Positions 21,619 through 32,513 of a stretch of DNA of 64,000 nt are shown here, piece after piece. Positions within the stretch are counted from its first letter, which is position 1; each line of letters starts with the position of its first letter. The stretch covers positions 2,728,001-2,792,000 of the forward strand of contig VNWV01000003.1 of NCBI GenBank assembly GCA_009801085.1. Reading direction: 5' to 3'. Origin of the DNA: Lasiodiplodia sp. COLG20. Taxonomy: Eukaryota; Ascomycota; Dothideomycetes; Botryosphaeriales; Botryosphaeriaceae. The notes below the pieces were generated by a model. The model did no database searches. It was not told the DNA's origin and saw only the letters and a program-made list of their open reading frames with translations. Made by a program: the position numbers and the translations under genes.

Positions 21619-22816
21619 GATGGGCTACTAAAGACATGATCAGTAACGCGTAAAGGATAAGATTTCTAACAGAGACGGATAGAACAAGGAGTCAGGCCAA
21701 GATGCCAATCAATAGAGCTGAATAACAAGCACCGTTATGGTAGTGAAGCTATGCTTCATAGTGATGCATCGGGGTTTCCAATGCTAAATCTCTAGTGAGT
21801 TGGAACATATCTTTGTTAGAGAGCACGCAGCCAGGCGCAAACTTGAAGCACAGGATCAGAGCCACCGTATACAGATGCCCGCAGCTGCCGCTCGAAGGTA
21901 GCCGCAGAAGCAGAGGATGTGTTTGCTTACATCCAAACCGTCTTTTGACTACCATCGCCGCCGTTACCACGGTCTTCGTCAGGAAGCCCAAATAGATTCG
22001 TCAAGTCTGTCCACTCAACGCAAAATGTGGCAGTATCGTGAGCTAGAAAAAGGCATTTGCAACTCGAGAAGCATCTTGCTGGTCCCCACAAGTTTAAAGA
22101 TGACGAGGTTGACGCCATCATCGCGACTCTTGAGAGTTCTCATAGGCCATGACGGTTCGGTCAACGCAACCAAGATGGTTGCGAGGCGTAAGGTTGAGGA
22201 GACGGATAAGATGGAAATATTGAAGAAGAGAGCAAATAAGTGAAGCAAATGGTTTGTGGCAACGGCGAGGAAGCGGGGCAGTTTGCATATATGACAGGGA
22301 AGGGGTGTAACGGCTTTCATGAACAGGTGGCAACGGTGAAGGAGCAGAACAGCCTCTATGGATAAATTTAATGAAGGTATATATAGCTTGATAGTCGGAA
22401 AACAAAAATCTATAATATCTGCAGATAAATTCAATAAATGGAATAATGGTGGGCCTGCTACGTAGCAGTTTGCCTATCCCATTTATCGCGGAGTAATGCC
22501 TGTAGGTCTAGCTGCAAAGTGGTTTAGGATGCGACTTGAGAGCCATGACCCTGTTTCAAAGCAATGACTGCTGGTGGGCAAGCATGTCAGAGCCAGCGAA
22601 AGTAGGACAATTGATTGTTGCTCAAGCAAACGGTTGCATCATGCGTGTTCCCGCAACGGAAGTCGCTCTTCCCGCCAAAACACCACCCGCACCTGCCACG
22701 CGCAGAGACCGACCAATAACCTCCACTCCAACCTTACTCGAAAAGCAATCGTGACACATCAACCAGCAGCCTTATCGACAGACGAGGCTTCAATTCTTCT
22801 CTTCCCGTCGCTTGAA
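21619..22816. other. Intergenic region before the coiled-coil gene
   Basis: About 1.2 kb, AT-richer than the flanks. No supported gene or RNA. The frame of the next gene is open upstream to 22574 but without an ATG of good context. Confidence 0.55.
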
Positions 22817-23915
22817 ATGGAGTACAGCAGCGAGCCGTCGTCGCCATCCAGCAGACAGTACCACCCGGCGCAAAACCCACCGCGACAGCAGCAATCGCCT
22901 TCGGTGAGCGCGAAATGGTTTGAACGCGCCGTCTGCGCCGACAACGACGTCGTGCTCGAAATGTACGACGCCCTCAAAGGGCTAGAGACGGCGATGGCGG
23001 CGACGGAAAGAAAAAGAACGCAAGAGTTGAACGAGATGAAGGAGCACGTGCGCCGTCTCGAGTGGGAAAACGAGGTTATGAATTTGGAGCGAGAATCGGA
23101 CAGTGTTGGGCTGGAGGAGCTGGCGAGGAAGAATAAGGAGAGTGCCATGAAGATCGAAGAGCTCAGAATCGAGAAGGAAGCGAGGAAAGCGGAGCTAAAA
23201 GAACTCGAAAGGGAGAGCAAGGCCAACAAAACAGCACTTGAGAAGGCCAATCGAGCTAGCGCAGAGGAAATCAGCAGACTTCGGAAAGCGAACGAGGTAC
23301 TTAGAGCGGAAAACGACGAGAGAAAACGCGAATTCGGCATGCTGAAAAAACGGACGGAAGAGGAGCTCAAGAAGATGAATTCGACGCTTACGCGCCTTCT
23401 AGTAAGTACAACCAACAAGAGCTGGAGCCGCGACTTATGATGTGTAATAGGCGAGCACACAAATCGCCGATGAGGATGGAGTAAGCCTGGACTCGGAGTA
23501 CAGCATGCAGAAATCCCACAGAGCTACGCGGCCCGAGAAATCTAACGAAGACGAAGAGATAGAGGTGCATCCTCCTCCCAGCACTGAAGACAGCAGCGCA
23601 GAATTCATGGCCAGGATCAGATGCAACAGTGCGGCAAGCATGACCATAGATGCACGAACGAATGCCTTCATCGACTTCCTTCTCCAAGAGTTCGAATACA
23701 GAAGCGGAAGCAGCGTGTCACATAATTCCGAGGCCAAGCAAAAGTTTAGGAACTACGCGATGCGGACCGAACCAAGCCTGCTGAAGGGCAGTAAGCAGAC
23801 AGTGAGGCGTGTCGAGCTCGCTTTTTGGGACGGTCGAGACCTGCGTTGGTCGTTGAGTGGGATGGCGCTAGACAGATACACGCAACGCCGGGAGAATTTC
23901 TGGAAGGGCATTTGA
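22817..23915 (+). CDS. Coiled-coil protein, function unknown
   Basis: Exons 22817..23401 and 23451..23915 join to 349 aa. After a short Ser/Pro/Gln-rich head, residues ~65-195 form a continuous charged coiled coil (KEHVRRLEWENEVMNLERES; ENDERKREFGMLKKRTEEEL). The second exon encodes an acidic stretch and a more ordered C-terminus with aromatic residues (NAFIDFLLQEFEYRSGS; ELAFWDGRDLRWSLSGMALD). The intron is 49 nt. No named domain recognised. Codon and residue use look like a real gene, and the frame continues across the intron. The start chosen is the first good ATG. Confidence 0.72.
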
Positions 23916-24603
23916 TCTGTCGTCTCACTATTTGAAATGGAAATGCGGCAAGAGAGTTGGCCTCATGCTTTGAATGTTCCGTTCCTGAGTCGTCGCATGG
24001 TTCGGCATAGATTTTACCGGAATCGCCTCAAGATATGCAGGGCTATGATCTGTCAGAGTACCAAGATGCGGAAAAGGGTTTTAGTTTGGCGCAAAAGAGG
24101 GGGTGACTGACATGAACATCAACGTTGAAAATGCCGGGATGGAGGAGAAGCTCGACACGGGGATAGTGGGAAATATGGCTGTTGTCGAAGCAAATGAGAT
24201 CCGGGACTTGCACTACCAGATGTTCCATTTCTAGCCTTGCATTATTCGCTTCTTTCTCCCTTGTCACGTTTGCAGCGGCACCGAGAGAAGTGTGTTCATT
24301 CAGCAAGCTTTGGAGTGTAGTCGGGTGCTTAATCCGATCCGATGTGGCGCTTTGTTTCCGGCCGATGCTGATTGGTGGAGCAGTTGATTTCCAATGATTT
24401 TGTCAGCGCGCGCAGCGGTGCCAAGGCCGCTCCTCGACGCTCTCCCGCCACAGGTCTGCTAATCAATCACAAAGCATTACGCAGAGGCCATGGCGCTCCT
24501 CACAAATACCCCGGCGCTATTGCTTAGAAGCCGGCGACCCTTCTACTGTCTTCTCCACCCGCCCTAGCACTCTCTATAAATCCCCCCCACATCTCCTGCA
24601 TCT
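23916..24603. other. Intergenic region upstream of the pirin gene
   Basis: No supported gene. It ends with a TATA box at 24575..24580 that lies only 24 bp before the first in-frame ATG of the pirin gene. Confidence 0.6.
24575..24580 (+). promoter_or_regulatory. TATA box of the pirin gene
   Basis: CTCTATAAATCC. Transcription usually starts about 30 bp downstream, which is at or after the ATG at 24604. This bears on which start codon is used. Confidence 0.55.
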
Positions 24604-25794
24604 ATGCGCTTCGTACTCTCAAGCATCATCGTCTGCCTTGCAGCAATCGCCCTCTACTATCACCAGCTCGACTCCAACGCCCAGTTGACGGCCACCGCCA
24701 CCATTAAGTCGACGACAAACGCCTTTTTCCAGCGCATCAAGCTCCTGGCCAAGCAGCGCACAACAAACAACATGTCCACCTCGACTGCCTTTCCCGGCCT
24801 GCCCGTCGTGCCGCCCTCTGACCCGGCCCTCACCAAGAACCAAACCAACATGCAGCCGCGCAAGATTGCCAACTTCTTTCTCGCTCGCGAGCAAGCCGAA
24901 GGCGCCGGCGCCCGCGTACGCCGCAGCATCGGCACGCCCAAGCTCCGCAACTTCTCGCCCTTCCTGATGCTTGACCATTTTAGCATCGCTCCTGGCGCTG
25001 GTTTTCCTGACCACCCCCACAGAGGCCAGGAGACCATTACCTACCTGCTGCAAGGCGGCGTCGACCATGAGGACTTCGCTGGCAACCGGGGCACCATTCA
25101 CAGCGGAGACCTGCAGTTCATGACGGCCGGCCGCGGAATCATGCACGCCGAGATGCCCGTCGCGAACCCAGACGGCTCGCCCAACGTCGGCCTGCAGCTG
25201 TGGGTCGACCTGCCCGCCAAGCTCAAGGCCTGCGAGCCACGCTACCGCGATTTGCGCGCCGCCGAGATCCCACACGTCGACGTCGATGACGCCAAGGTCC
25301 ACGTCAAGGTCATCTCCGGCCAGAGCCACGGCGTCGACAGCGTCAAGGAGCTCGCCTACACGCCCGTCTGGCTTCTCGACGTGACCATCAAGCCCGGCGG
25401 CCGCCTCATCCAGGCCCTTCCCCAGGGCTTCAACGCTTTCGCCTACACCTTGTCCGGCACCGCGCGCTTCCTGAACGGCGGCGTCGACTCTGCTGAGCAA
25501 CTGTCCGACGACATCATCGAGAGGGAGTCGGCGCCCGTCGGCCAGTACCATAACGTCGTCTTCGAGCAGCAGGGCGACGGCATCGTCGTGTCCGTCGCCG
25601 CCGACGCCGCCGAGGACGCTCGTTTCATCCTCGTTGCCGGCCTGCCTTTGGACCAGAAGGTCGTGCAGTACGGCCCCTTTGTCGTCAACAGCCAGGAAGA
25701 GGTTTACCAGGCCATGATGGACTACAGCACGCACACCAACGGATTTGAGAGGGCAAAGGATTGGCAGAGTGAAATCGGAAAGAGCATGATGTAA
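24604..25794 (+). CDS. Pirin (cupin-fold iron-binding protein), with uncertain N-terminus
   Basis: An intronless frame of 396 aa from 24604. The pirin domain starts near residue 80 (RKIANFFLAREQAEGAGARV) and holds the metal ligands in HPHRGQET and in HSGDLQFMTAGRGIMHAE (two His, then His and Glu), as in human pirin. The C-terminal cupin half (LPQGFNAFAYTLSGTARF; FVVNSQEEVYQAMMDY) is complete. Pirins bind iron; some act as quercetinases or as nuclear cofactors. The first 56 residues include a hydrophobic stretch (FVLSSIIVCLAAIALYY) and could be a membrane or mitochondrial sequence. Met57 at 24772 has a stronger context (AACAACATGTCC), and the TATA position favours it. Both starts remain possible. 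Confidence 0.92.
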   Translation: MRFVLSSIIVCLAAIALYYHQLDSNAQLTATATIKSTTNAFFQRIKLLAKQRTTNNMSTSTAFPGLPVVPPSDPALTKNQTNMQPRKIANFFLAREQAEGAGARVRRSIGTPKLRNFSPFLMLDHFSIAPGAGFPDHPHRGQETITYLLQGGVDHEDFAGNRGTIHSGDLQFMTAGRGIMHAEMPVANPDGSPNVGLQLWVDLPAKLKACEPRYRDLRAAEIPHVDVDDAKVHVKVISGQSHGVDSVKELAYTPVWLLDVTIKPGGRLIQALPQGFNAFAYTLSGTARFLNGGVDSAEQLSDDIIERESAPVGQYHNVVFEQQGDGIVVSVAADAAEDARFILVAGLPLDQKVVQYGPFVVNSQEEVYQAMMDYSTHTNGFERAKDWQSEIGKSMM

Positions 25795-26758
25795 AGACGA
25801 AGGGAGGGGCTGTATCTGAAAAGTTGAACCGCAGTCGGCTGTATAGGGCATCATGATACCCATTGCAAATTATTCTCGTAGATAGTTAAATGTCCAATTA
25901 TACATGGTTTCATTTCAGACTTAACTTACTTAGCACACTGAAATCCACGGAGTTGCAATGCCCCTGTGCCAGTTTCTAAATCATCACGTAAATCAAAGCA
26001 AGTAGATGTTGCTCGTGCGCGTGAAGACCAGCACGAGCGAACGGGCATCGAGAGATTGCCGATTATACCTGAAGAATACTATTTACCGGTTCCTAGCTAT
26101 TCTGAAAGCTACTAAACAAGTAAATATAGATAAAAAAAATAAAAAAAAAAAAGGGGAGGGCTTGACATACCATGCTACGCTTACGGCCGTTATCTCATCA
26201 TCCAGATCTCGTTCAGCGCCAATCACGAAATCCAACCATGGACGAAAGCCAAGGGAAAGACTTACGCAAGGACTACGCAGACACACAACCTCCTATCGCC
26301 TACAAATAAAGCACACAGCAACACATAACCAACAACCAAAGGCCACGGGCTTTAAAAGCAAGTCACAGCGAAAGAATAAATGACAACGAAAAACGCACAA
26401 GGCTATACATTAGCGCCGAGTTTCCATATAGATCCCCTTCCCCTGTCTTCCCCATGCCCTTCTTGCCTTCCCCGTCTTCCAGGAGAGAGAGAGAGAATAA
26501 CCAACAGTGTGTGAAAGGAAAGAGAGAGAAAAAAATAAGAAACAGCGAAAAATAAGCTACTTTATGTACAACACCAGCCAGCACAAGAACCACATCAGTA
26601 CTGAAAGGTTCTCCCCCTCTTCTCCACGCGCCAACAAGGCTTGCTCTACCCAAACAACCATAGAGACTCACCTTGACACTTTTCACAACCGCGTGCAACC
26701 GATATTGTGACACCAGTGTGACCGGATCCTACACCAACAGGCCATAGTCTTAAGATAC
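25795..26758. other. Convergent intergenic region between pirin and SLA1
   Basis: It is low-complexity and AT-rich, with an A-rich run at about 26131..26153 and a GA-rich microsatellite tract near 26483..26530. No supported gene. Confidence 0.6.
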
Positions 26759-29700
26759 TTAAAAGCCGAACGGATTGTCGGGAGCTACGAACAAGCATTT
26801 AGCATCAGGTGAAAGCAAAAGCAAGGGGACAAACTCACTAGCTTGGCTCAAGTTCGCCCTTCTGCCGGTAGGTTGAGCCGCCAATTTCTTCGCCGAAGGA
26901 TTGACACCGAACCTGACCGGCGGCGGCGGGCCGGTCTTCTGCGGGACAAGAGGTGCAGCAGTCTGCTGCTGGGGGATCGGTGGCACGGGCGGGGCCTGGA
27001 AGTTGGAACCGTTGTTCCAGGTGCCAGTGGCGCCAGTACGCTGGGGCGTGAGAGCAGCTGGGAGGAAGGCATTGACGCCGGTGGCCTGCGGTTGAAGGGG
27101 TTGCGGCTGGAAGCCGAAGCCGGTGGGCTGAGGCTGCATCGGCATGCCAGGTGCGAAAGAGTTCGGACGAGGGGTGGGATCCGCGAAGGGCGAGCCGAAC
27201 TGGTTGCCCATCTGGGGGCCCTGGCCGAACTGGCCCTGGAAGCCTGTAGGCTGGGGCTGCATGAAGCCTGTCTGCTGCGGCATCAGAGGACCCTGGTGGC
27301 CGAACTGGCCAGGGAACCCGGTCTGCTGAGGCTGCATGAAACCGTTGGGCTGGTGCTGCATGGCCATCTGCTGCTGCTGGAACTGCTGCATACGCTGCTG
27401 GTTCTGAAGGTCTTGTAGACTCTGGCCCGGCGGCGCAGGCATGCCAGTCATTTGCGGCTGAATGGGCTGGGGAGGGCCAAACTGGTTGTAGTTTTGAGGC
27501 GCTGACGACGAACGCTGCGGCGGAGGGGCAATGAGCGGGTTCGCACCTGTTTGCTGCGGTGCCTGCGGTCGTGCCCTGGGAGGTGCCTGAGGAAGGTTTG
27601 CAACCTGCTCGAACAGACCAGGAGTGGCACCTTGAGGACCAGTGGGCTGCGGAGCCTGAGCGGGCGCGGCGGCCGGGGCTGCAGCAGGAGCAGTTGTCGC
27701 TGGCGGCGGGGCAGGCGTAGGTTCTAACGGAGGCGTGAGGATCGAAAGTTCGGCCATGGCACCTGTTGGAGGAGCAGGGGCGGGGGCGGTTGTTGCAGGG
27801 GTCGCGGCAGTGGTAGCGGGTTCGCTTGTCGCTGGCTGCTCGGGCTGCTTCGACGGCTTGACCTCCCATGCGTTGTCGTCGAAACCACCCGGTGTTTTCT
27901 CCCCGGCGCCAGACGAAGCTCCTGTGGCATCCTTCTTCACATCGTCCGCCGTCTTCGCCTTGAGCGCCTCGGGGTCGATGACGTCGTTCGTCTGCACGGC
28001 TGGCGCCGGACGGCCCTTCCGCGTGTTGTTCTTGAGCGCTCCGCCTGGACCTGCAAAAAGACCCCCGTTGGTACCCTCGTCGTCTCCGGCATCGTCGCCC
28101 CGTTTCTGATTCTCACCTGTACGGCCGTATTTGTTGTCCAAGAACTTCATCACACGCAGAATATCGCCCTCCTTCAGACCAAGAGTCCTGAGAAGCTTCT
28201 CCGAGATATCCGGCAGGTTCTCCTCGCCCATCTGATCCTTCGCGAATGACTGTGCATACCGCTCGCAAATCTGCGGGTTAACACCACAGTCGAGGAAGAA
28301 CTGGAACCAATCGTAAGTCGGCTCCGGCAGACCGATCGTAATTCCTGCTCGTGGGGCTGAGGAGGACCGGTTCTCGCGGGCCTCCTTTGTCGTGTTTCTC
28401 CGCTTGATGTCCGAGAGCGGCTTGTCTTCGTCCAAAGACACACCGGTAGCCCTCTCGACGTATTCTAGATCTTCGACGGACATCTTGGGGACAGGTACCG
28501 CAATCTTAACTCCATTGAGCTTGTGGAGATGGATCTTGCCATCCTTCAAGCCAATGAACTCGGCTTCGACCTTGAACGACCCGGTGCGGTCGGTCCAGGT
28601 GCGAGTCTTCCCGGGGTCGGGCTCTGCACGTTTATAACGTTGGTATCTGGCCTGTGAAAGAGACCGCTGGTGACTAGGGGTATACTCACTCGGTTTCGCG
28701 GTTGAAGATCTGGACGCCGAGCTATCGCGCTTGCTTCTCTGTGTTGAGCGTTTAACGTTATTATCTCCACGCAACAAACTGCTAGAACGCTGTGGCAAGG
28801 ACAAGCCAGGGCCTACCTCTGCCGCCCGCATCTCGCTCTCTCTCTTTTTCTTCATCATCGCCTCCTTTGCCATGCGCTCCTCGTCCAGCCGGTTCTGCTC
28901 CACGATCGACCTGGCCTGAAGAACCCCGGGGTCTTCCTTGGATGCGACGTAGCCAGTGATCTCGACGTAACTTGCGGGTACAACACCCTCCCTGCCGTTT
29001 TTCAGTCGTCGTACCATCCACCACTCGTCGCTCTTAACGTCGTCAAGAACGATAACCTCGTCACCCTCGGCAACCGTGACTTCGTCATCTCCCTGAGCCA
29101 TGAACTCGTAAAGAATCTTGCCCTTCTTTTGGCCGGTGCCGCCAGAGGCTGCAGCAAGGACTTCACGTAGACCCTCGCCCCTGGCCGCGCCAGCCAGTTC
29201 TCCCAGCATGGCGACAATCTCCTGGGCGGTGTCCTTCGCACCGGCATGGAAGTCTACACTCTTGCTTGGCCTGACAAGGTCCATGAAAACGTGCTTTCCC
29301 TCGATTGAATAATGCTGCATCTTATCAGCAGTCCACTCGCGTTGAGGACCATCCCTTGATTTCTCCGGAGCTATCATGATTAAGCCCTTGGGGATGTTAA
29401 TGCCCAGTGTCATTGGCATCTTCTTGCTCTTGCCCATATGCGAAACCATTTCGTGGATATTGTACAAGTGATAGCCTTGCGGCACCTTGACATCCTTCTT
29501 GATGACATCGTCGTCCCATTCAACGCGGGGGTGGGATGCTCGGTTGTAGGGCGGCGAAGGCATGACACCGCCGGGCGGGGAGCGGCTCGACGACTCGCGG
29601 TTAGGGAAGGTTGGGGTAGGAATGGGCGACGGCTGCGAGGAGACCTGGGAGATGGGTCTCTGGGGTAATCTGGGAGCAGGAGGCTCCTCCTCGGACTCCT

Positions 29701-30435
29701 CGGGGGTGTACTGGGGCTGGCGCGGCGGCAGGCTAATGGCCGGGGGAGGGGAGACAACCGTGCGCTGAGGGGCTGCGGCCTGCGCTTGGCCGGTCTTCTG
29801 TTGGATGAGACCGGCGAGAGCAGCAGCGGGGCTCTCGGTGGCAGCGGCGGGAGATGGAGGAGTCGGCGCGGCCGGCTCTTCCTCCTCGGGCTCTGGGTCG
29901 GGGAGGCGAGGGCGCGCAGGCGGCGGCGGGGCCTGCTCCTCGGCCTCGAGAGTCTCTGTAATATCAATGTAATTTGCGGGGGCAAAGCCAAACTCTCCCT
30001 TCAGGCCAACCAAGGTCCAGTCGGGATCCGAGGTGTCGTAGACGTCGAGGACGGCCTCTTCGGTGAAGGACAGCTCCTCGTCGGTCTGACGGGTGTAGTC
30101 GTAGAGGGCTTTTGCTTTTGCGAGGGGCTGGGCCTGTGGTTTCCTGGACATCAGCCGACGGCCGACTTGACAATGGCTGGCAGCGCGTGGTGAGGTCGCC
30201 AATTCGCGCGAGCCCCTCAGCGCGCTGGTGCACTCACCTCTTCGACGTAGTTGTTCGGTATCAAGCCCTCGGGCTCCTCCTCGTCGTCGGTGGCGGCCTT
30301 TTTCTTGGCCTTCCACCAGTCGTCGTCAGAGTCCTTCTCCAGGACGAACAGCAGGTCGCCATCCTTGAGGTCCAGCTCGCCCTCGCCCTGCGGCGCATAA
30401 TCGTAGATAGCGCGGTAGACTCCGAGAAAGGCCAT
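26759..30435 (-). CDS. SLA1: Sla1-like actin cytoskeleton-regulatory endocytic adaptor
   Basis: Sla1 links cargo and clathrin to actin assembly at endocytic patches. Exons 30435..30238, 30133..28690, 28623..26839 and 26784..26759 join to 1150 aa. Domains: SH3 at 5-66 (YRAIYDYAPQGEGELDLKDG); SH3 at ~68-125 (ALYDYTRQTDEELSF); SH3 at ~400-458 (ILYEFMAQGDDEVTV); SHD1 at ~553-615, the NPFxD-binding domain (RTWTDRTGSFKVEAEFIGLK); SHD2/SAM-like at ~648-715 (YDWFQFFLDCGVNPQICERY); and a Pro/Gln tail from ~890 with repeated LxxQxTG-type sites (LVPQKTG, LTPQRTG, LQPQATG, MQPQPTG), which are Prk1/Ark1 kinase targets in yeast. The tail ends NLSQATPDNPFGF, restored by a 54-nt last intron. The 66-nt intron 28689..28624 is in frame and open, so its removal is inferred from GTGAGT and the better junction KPKPDPGKTRTW. 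Confidence 0.93.
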
Positions 30436-31499
30436 GGCGGGAGAGCGGAGGCGGCGCAGCCGGAGGCGTCGGGAGCGGATTGGCGGTGCTCAGGGAGGGT
30501 CGAGTGCTCGCGGTGGTGCGGAATGCAGGCGTAGGGAGGCCGCGGGATGTGCGGGCTTCGGGCGGCGGCCGCGCGGTGGCCGGCGGCGCTGGGCTTGGGC
30601 GGCGCGGTCTGGGAGTGCGGCTGGGCAGACTTGCGACAGGCCGTCGAGCAGCAGGCTCAGCAGCTTCTCGCGGGCATTCGTTGGACTTGATGGGTTGGCG
30701 ATGGCGCTGAGGATGATGTTGCACGCTGGCCTGGCCTGCCCAATCGCTGCCTGTTCCCGCGATGCCCGACCTTCGTCATCCGGCAGCCGCTCCACTCCCA
30801 CACAGCCTTCCTTGCTCCCCGCATTGCTTCACCATCGCGCCAGCTCCTGCACGCAACCCTGTTTGGAGCCCGCCTTCAATCGCTGCCTTCGTCGCTGCTC
30901 GTGCTCGCGCCTGCTCATGCCTGTGCGACAGCCCGCATGTGGCCGTCTTACCCACGGCTGCGCCTCACCCTTCAGCTCGATGACGGGATTTTCCACTGCC
31001 ATCCTCGCGGCTCCTGGATCTTGCTCCGGACGTCGTACCAGCCTCCCCAGCCCTCCCCTTGCGCCCTCTGGCTTTCCCACCCGGCCAGGCGAGACCATTG
31101 GAGAGCGCCCTTAGCCCCCACCAAAACCAGCACCGATGTACCCTCAACGCTTCGCTGACTGTATTCTGACTCTGGACTCCTGTCCGACCAAAGCCACATG
31201 CGACAGGGCAGAAATCGGGAGTGTAGCACCGCCACGAGATGATCCGCCTCCACCCCTAATCTGGGACCTCCGCGCGGACACGTCATGCTAAGTGTCACCG
31301 CAGCTTGCTGATCATTGGGTTGGGAGCCCATGGTGCCTGAGACGCCGATATGGACCACTCTCGCAGGACCGCCCCCTGCAGCCATACCAACCATCTACAG
31401 GTATGCATCAGTGGCGGAGACTAGCACCAAGATAGCACGGCCCTGGAACAGGGGGTAACTGTGCCCCCCAGGAGAAATCATCTCTCGCAATCTCTACGA

Positions 31500-31567
31500 T
31501 CGACTTATAAGTTATCGTCTAGATGTGAAATCTGCAGTCATGTCCGGACAATTGCTTCAACTGCCAA
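31500..31567 (-). repeat. Dispersed palindromic repeat, diverged copy
   Basis: On the minus strand it has GGCAGTTGAAGCAATTGTCC followed by GGACAT, a short loop with GATTTCACATC, and a second arm TAGACGATAACTTATAA. The arms are diverged inverted repeats of the same family as 11896..12015. Confidence 0.6.
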
Positions 31568-32385
31568 CGCGACCTTCAGCAGGCGCCCGAGAAACGAATT
31601 TACGCTCACCTTCGACTGCAATCACCCCTTGTAGTTCGAAATCCTACCATTAATCTTCTACAGCAAGGGAACACCGGGCTCTTTGTCCGGATGCCTACTC
31701 TACTAATATCCTCTAACAGCGCCAATATGCGCCATTGTTTCTCTACAAATGAGTTAGATGAACTTTTGGTCTCGTCAGAAGCCGGCCATAAAGTCCGAGA
31801 TATTCGGATCACAACTCTATCAGTGTAGGTCAGATGAGGCAGTGGGTAGAATTATCGTTTACAAATGCCTGTATGTGCTACGCCAGTCAATTCAGAAAGA
31901 CGAGGAAGGCGCTGCTGGAATAAAACACGCAGACCATGTGTCTACCACTCAAGTCAGTAGTTCGCTGGGATGGTGAGAAGTGCTTTTGATCGTGAGTGTC
32001 TCTAAGGTCTCGTTCTTGTTTGCTACATGGATGAGCGCGTAATCGTTCAATGTCATCGACTCTCTCAAGAGACAGTTAGTCCCTCCACAACCCATACATG
32101 ACTGAACTGTAGAGGTGATCTTCCGTGGCGAGAAAGTGTCATCGAGAGAATTCTGCAGGCGGAGTATTGTCACGGTCAAGAGGATGAAGCCCAAGTAGTG
32201 AACGATGCGGACACACGCTTCGGCAGCGAGGCTCCGCATTGGAAGACATCAAGGTGTCGATATCCAGGGTCCATGCACCTTCCCTACTATGTAAATTTTC
32301 CTCTGAATCTGCTGGTCAGCTTCCAACCTACTTACCTGTTGTCCCAACAACCGAGCCGACCCCCCTCCGACGATGCCAGTGTTCC

Positions 32386-32393
32386 TATATAAA
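32386..32393 (+). promoter_or_regulatory. TATA box (TATATAAA) of the BYS1-like gene
   Basis: A perfect TATATAAA 121 bp before the ATG. It is followed by a CT-rich leader (CTCTTCCTCTTCCTCTTCC..) that lacks an ATG beyond the expected start of transcription. This is typical of highly expressed fungal genes. Confidence 0.65.
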
Positions 32394-32513
32394 CCCTTAG
32401 ATATTCCATGCACTCTGACCCTCTTCCTCTTCCTCTTCCACTACCTCTTCTACCACTCCTCCCGCTCAAGGCTTCGTCCGTCAGACTCTTCTGCCTTGGC
32501 TCCTACCTTCATC

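Larger units (their letters stand above)
30436..32513. other. Divergent intergenic region with repeat copy and possible gene debris
   Basis: About 2.1 kb. The SLA1-proximal 700 bp are GC-rich with spurious long frames. A palindromic repeat copy lies at 31500..31567. Immediately after it the frame 31574..31825 is open for 84 codons (containing LRLQSPLVVRNPTINLLQQG and EAGHKVRDIRITTLSV) and may be debris of a fungal gene; no intact gene can be built. The end carries the TATA box and CT-rich leader of the next gene. Confidence 0.5.

Noticed and set aside
28699..28830. A second in-frame intron candidate (about 78 nt, GTAGG..CACAG) in SLA1
   Set aside because: It would remove GPGLSLPQRSSSL, which resembles the corresponding region of other fungal Sla1 proteins, and the donor is weak.
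30434..31114. 226-codon open frame upstream of SLA1
   Set aside because: Antisense or upstream of the SLA1 start in GC-rich DNA with no protein-like pattern; better explained as promoter and leader.
31949..32239. 96-codon minus-strand frame with a hydrophobic stretch
   Set aside because: No family recognised, no splice or promoter support, and it lies in a region of apparent debris.
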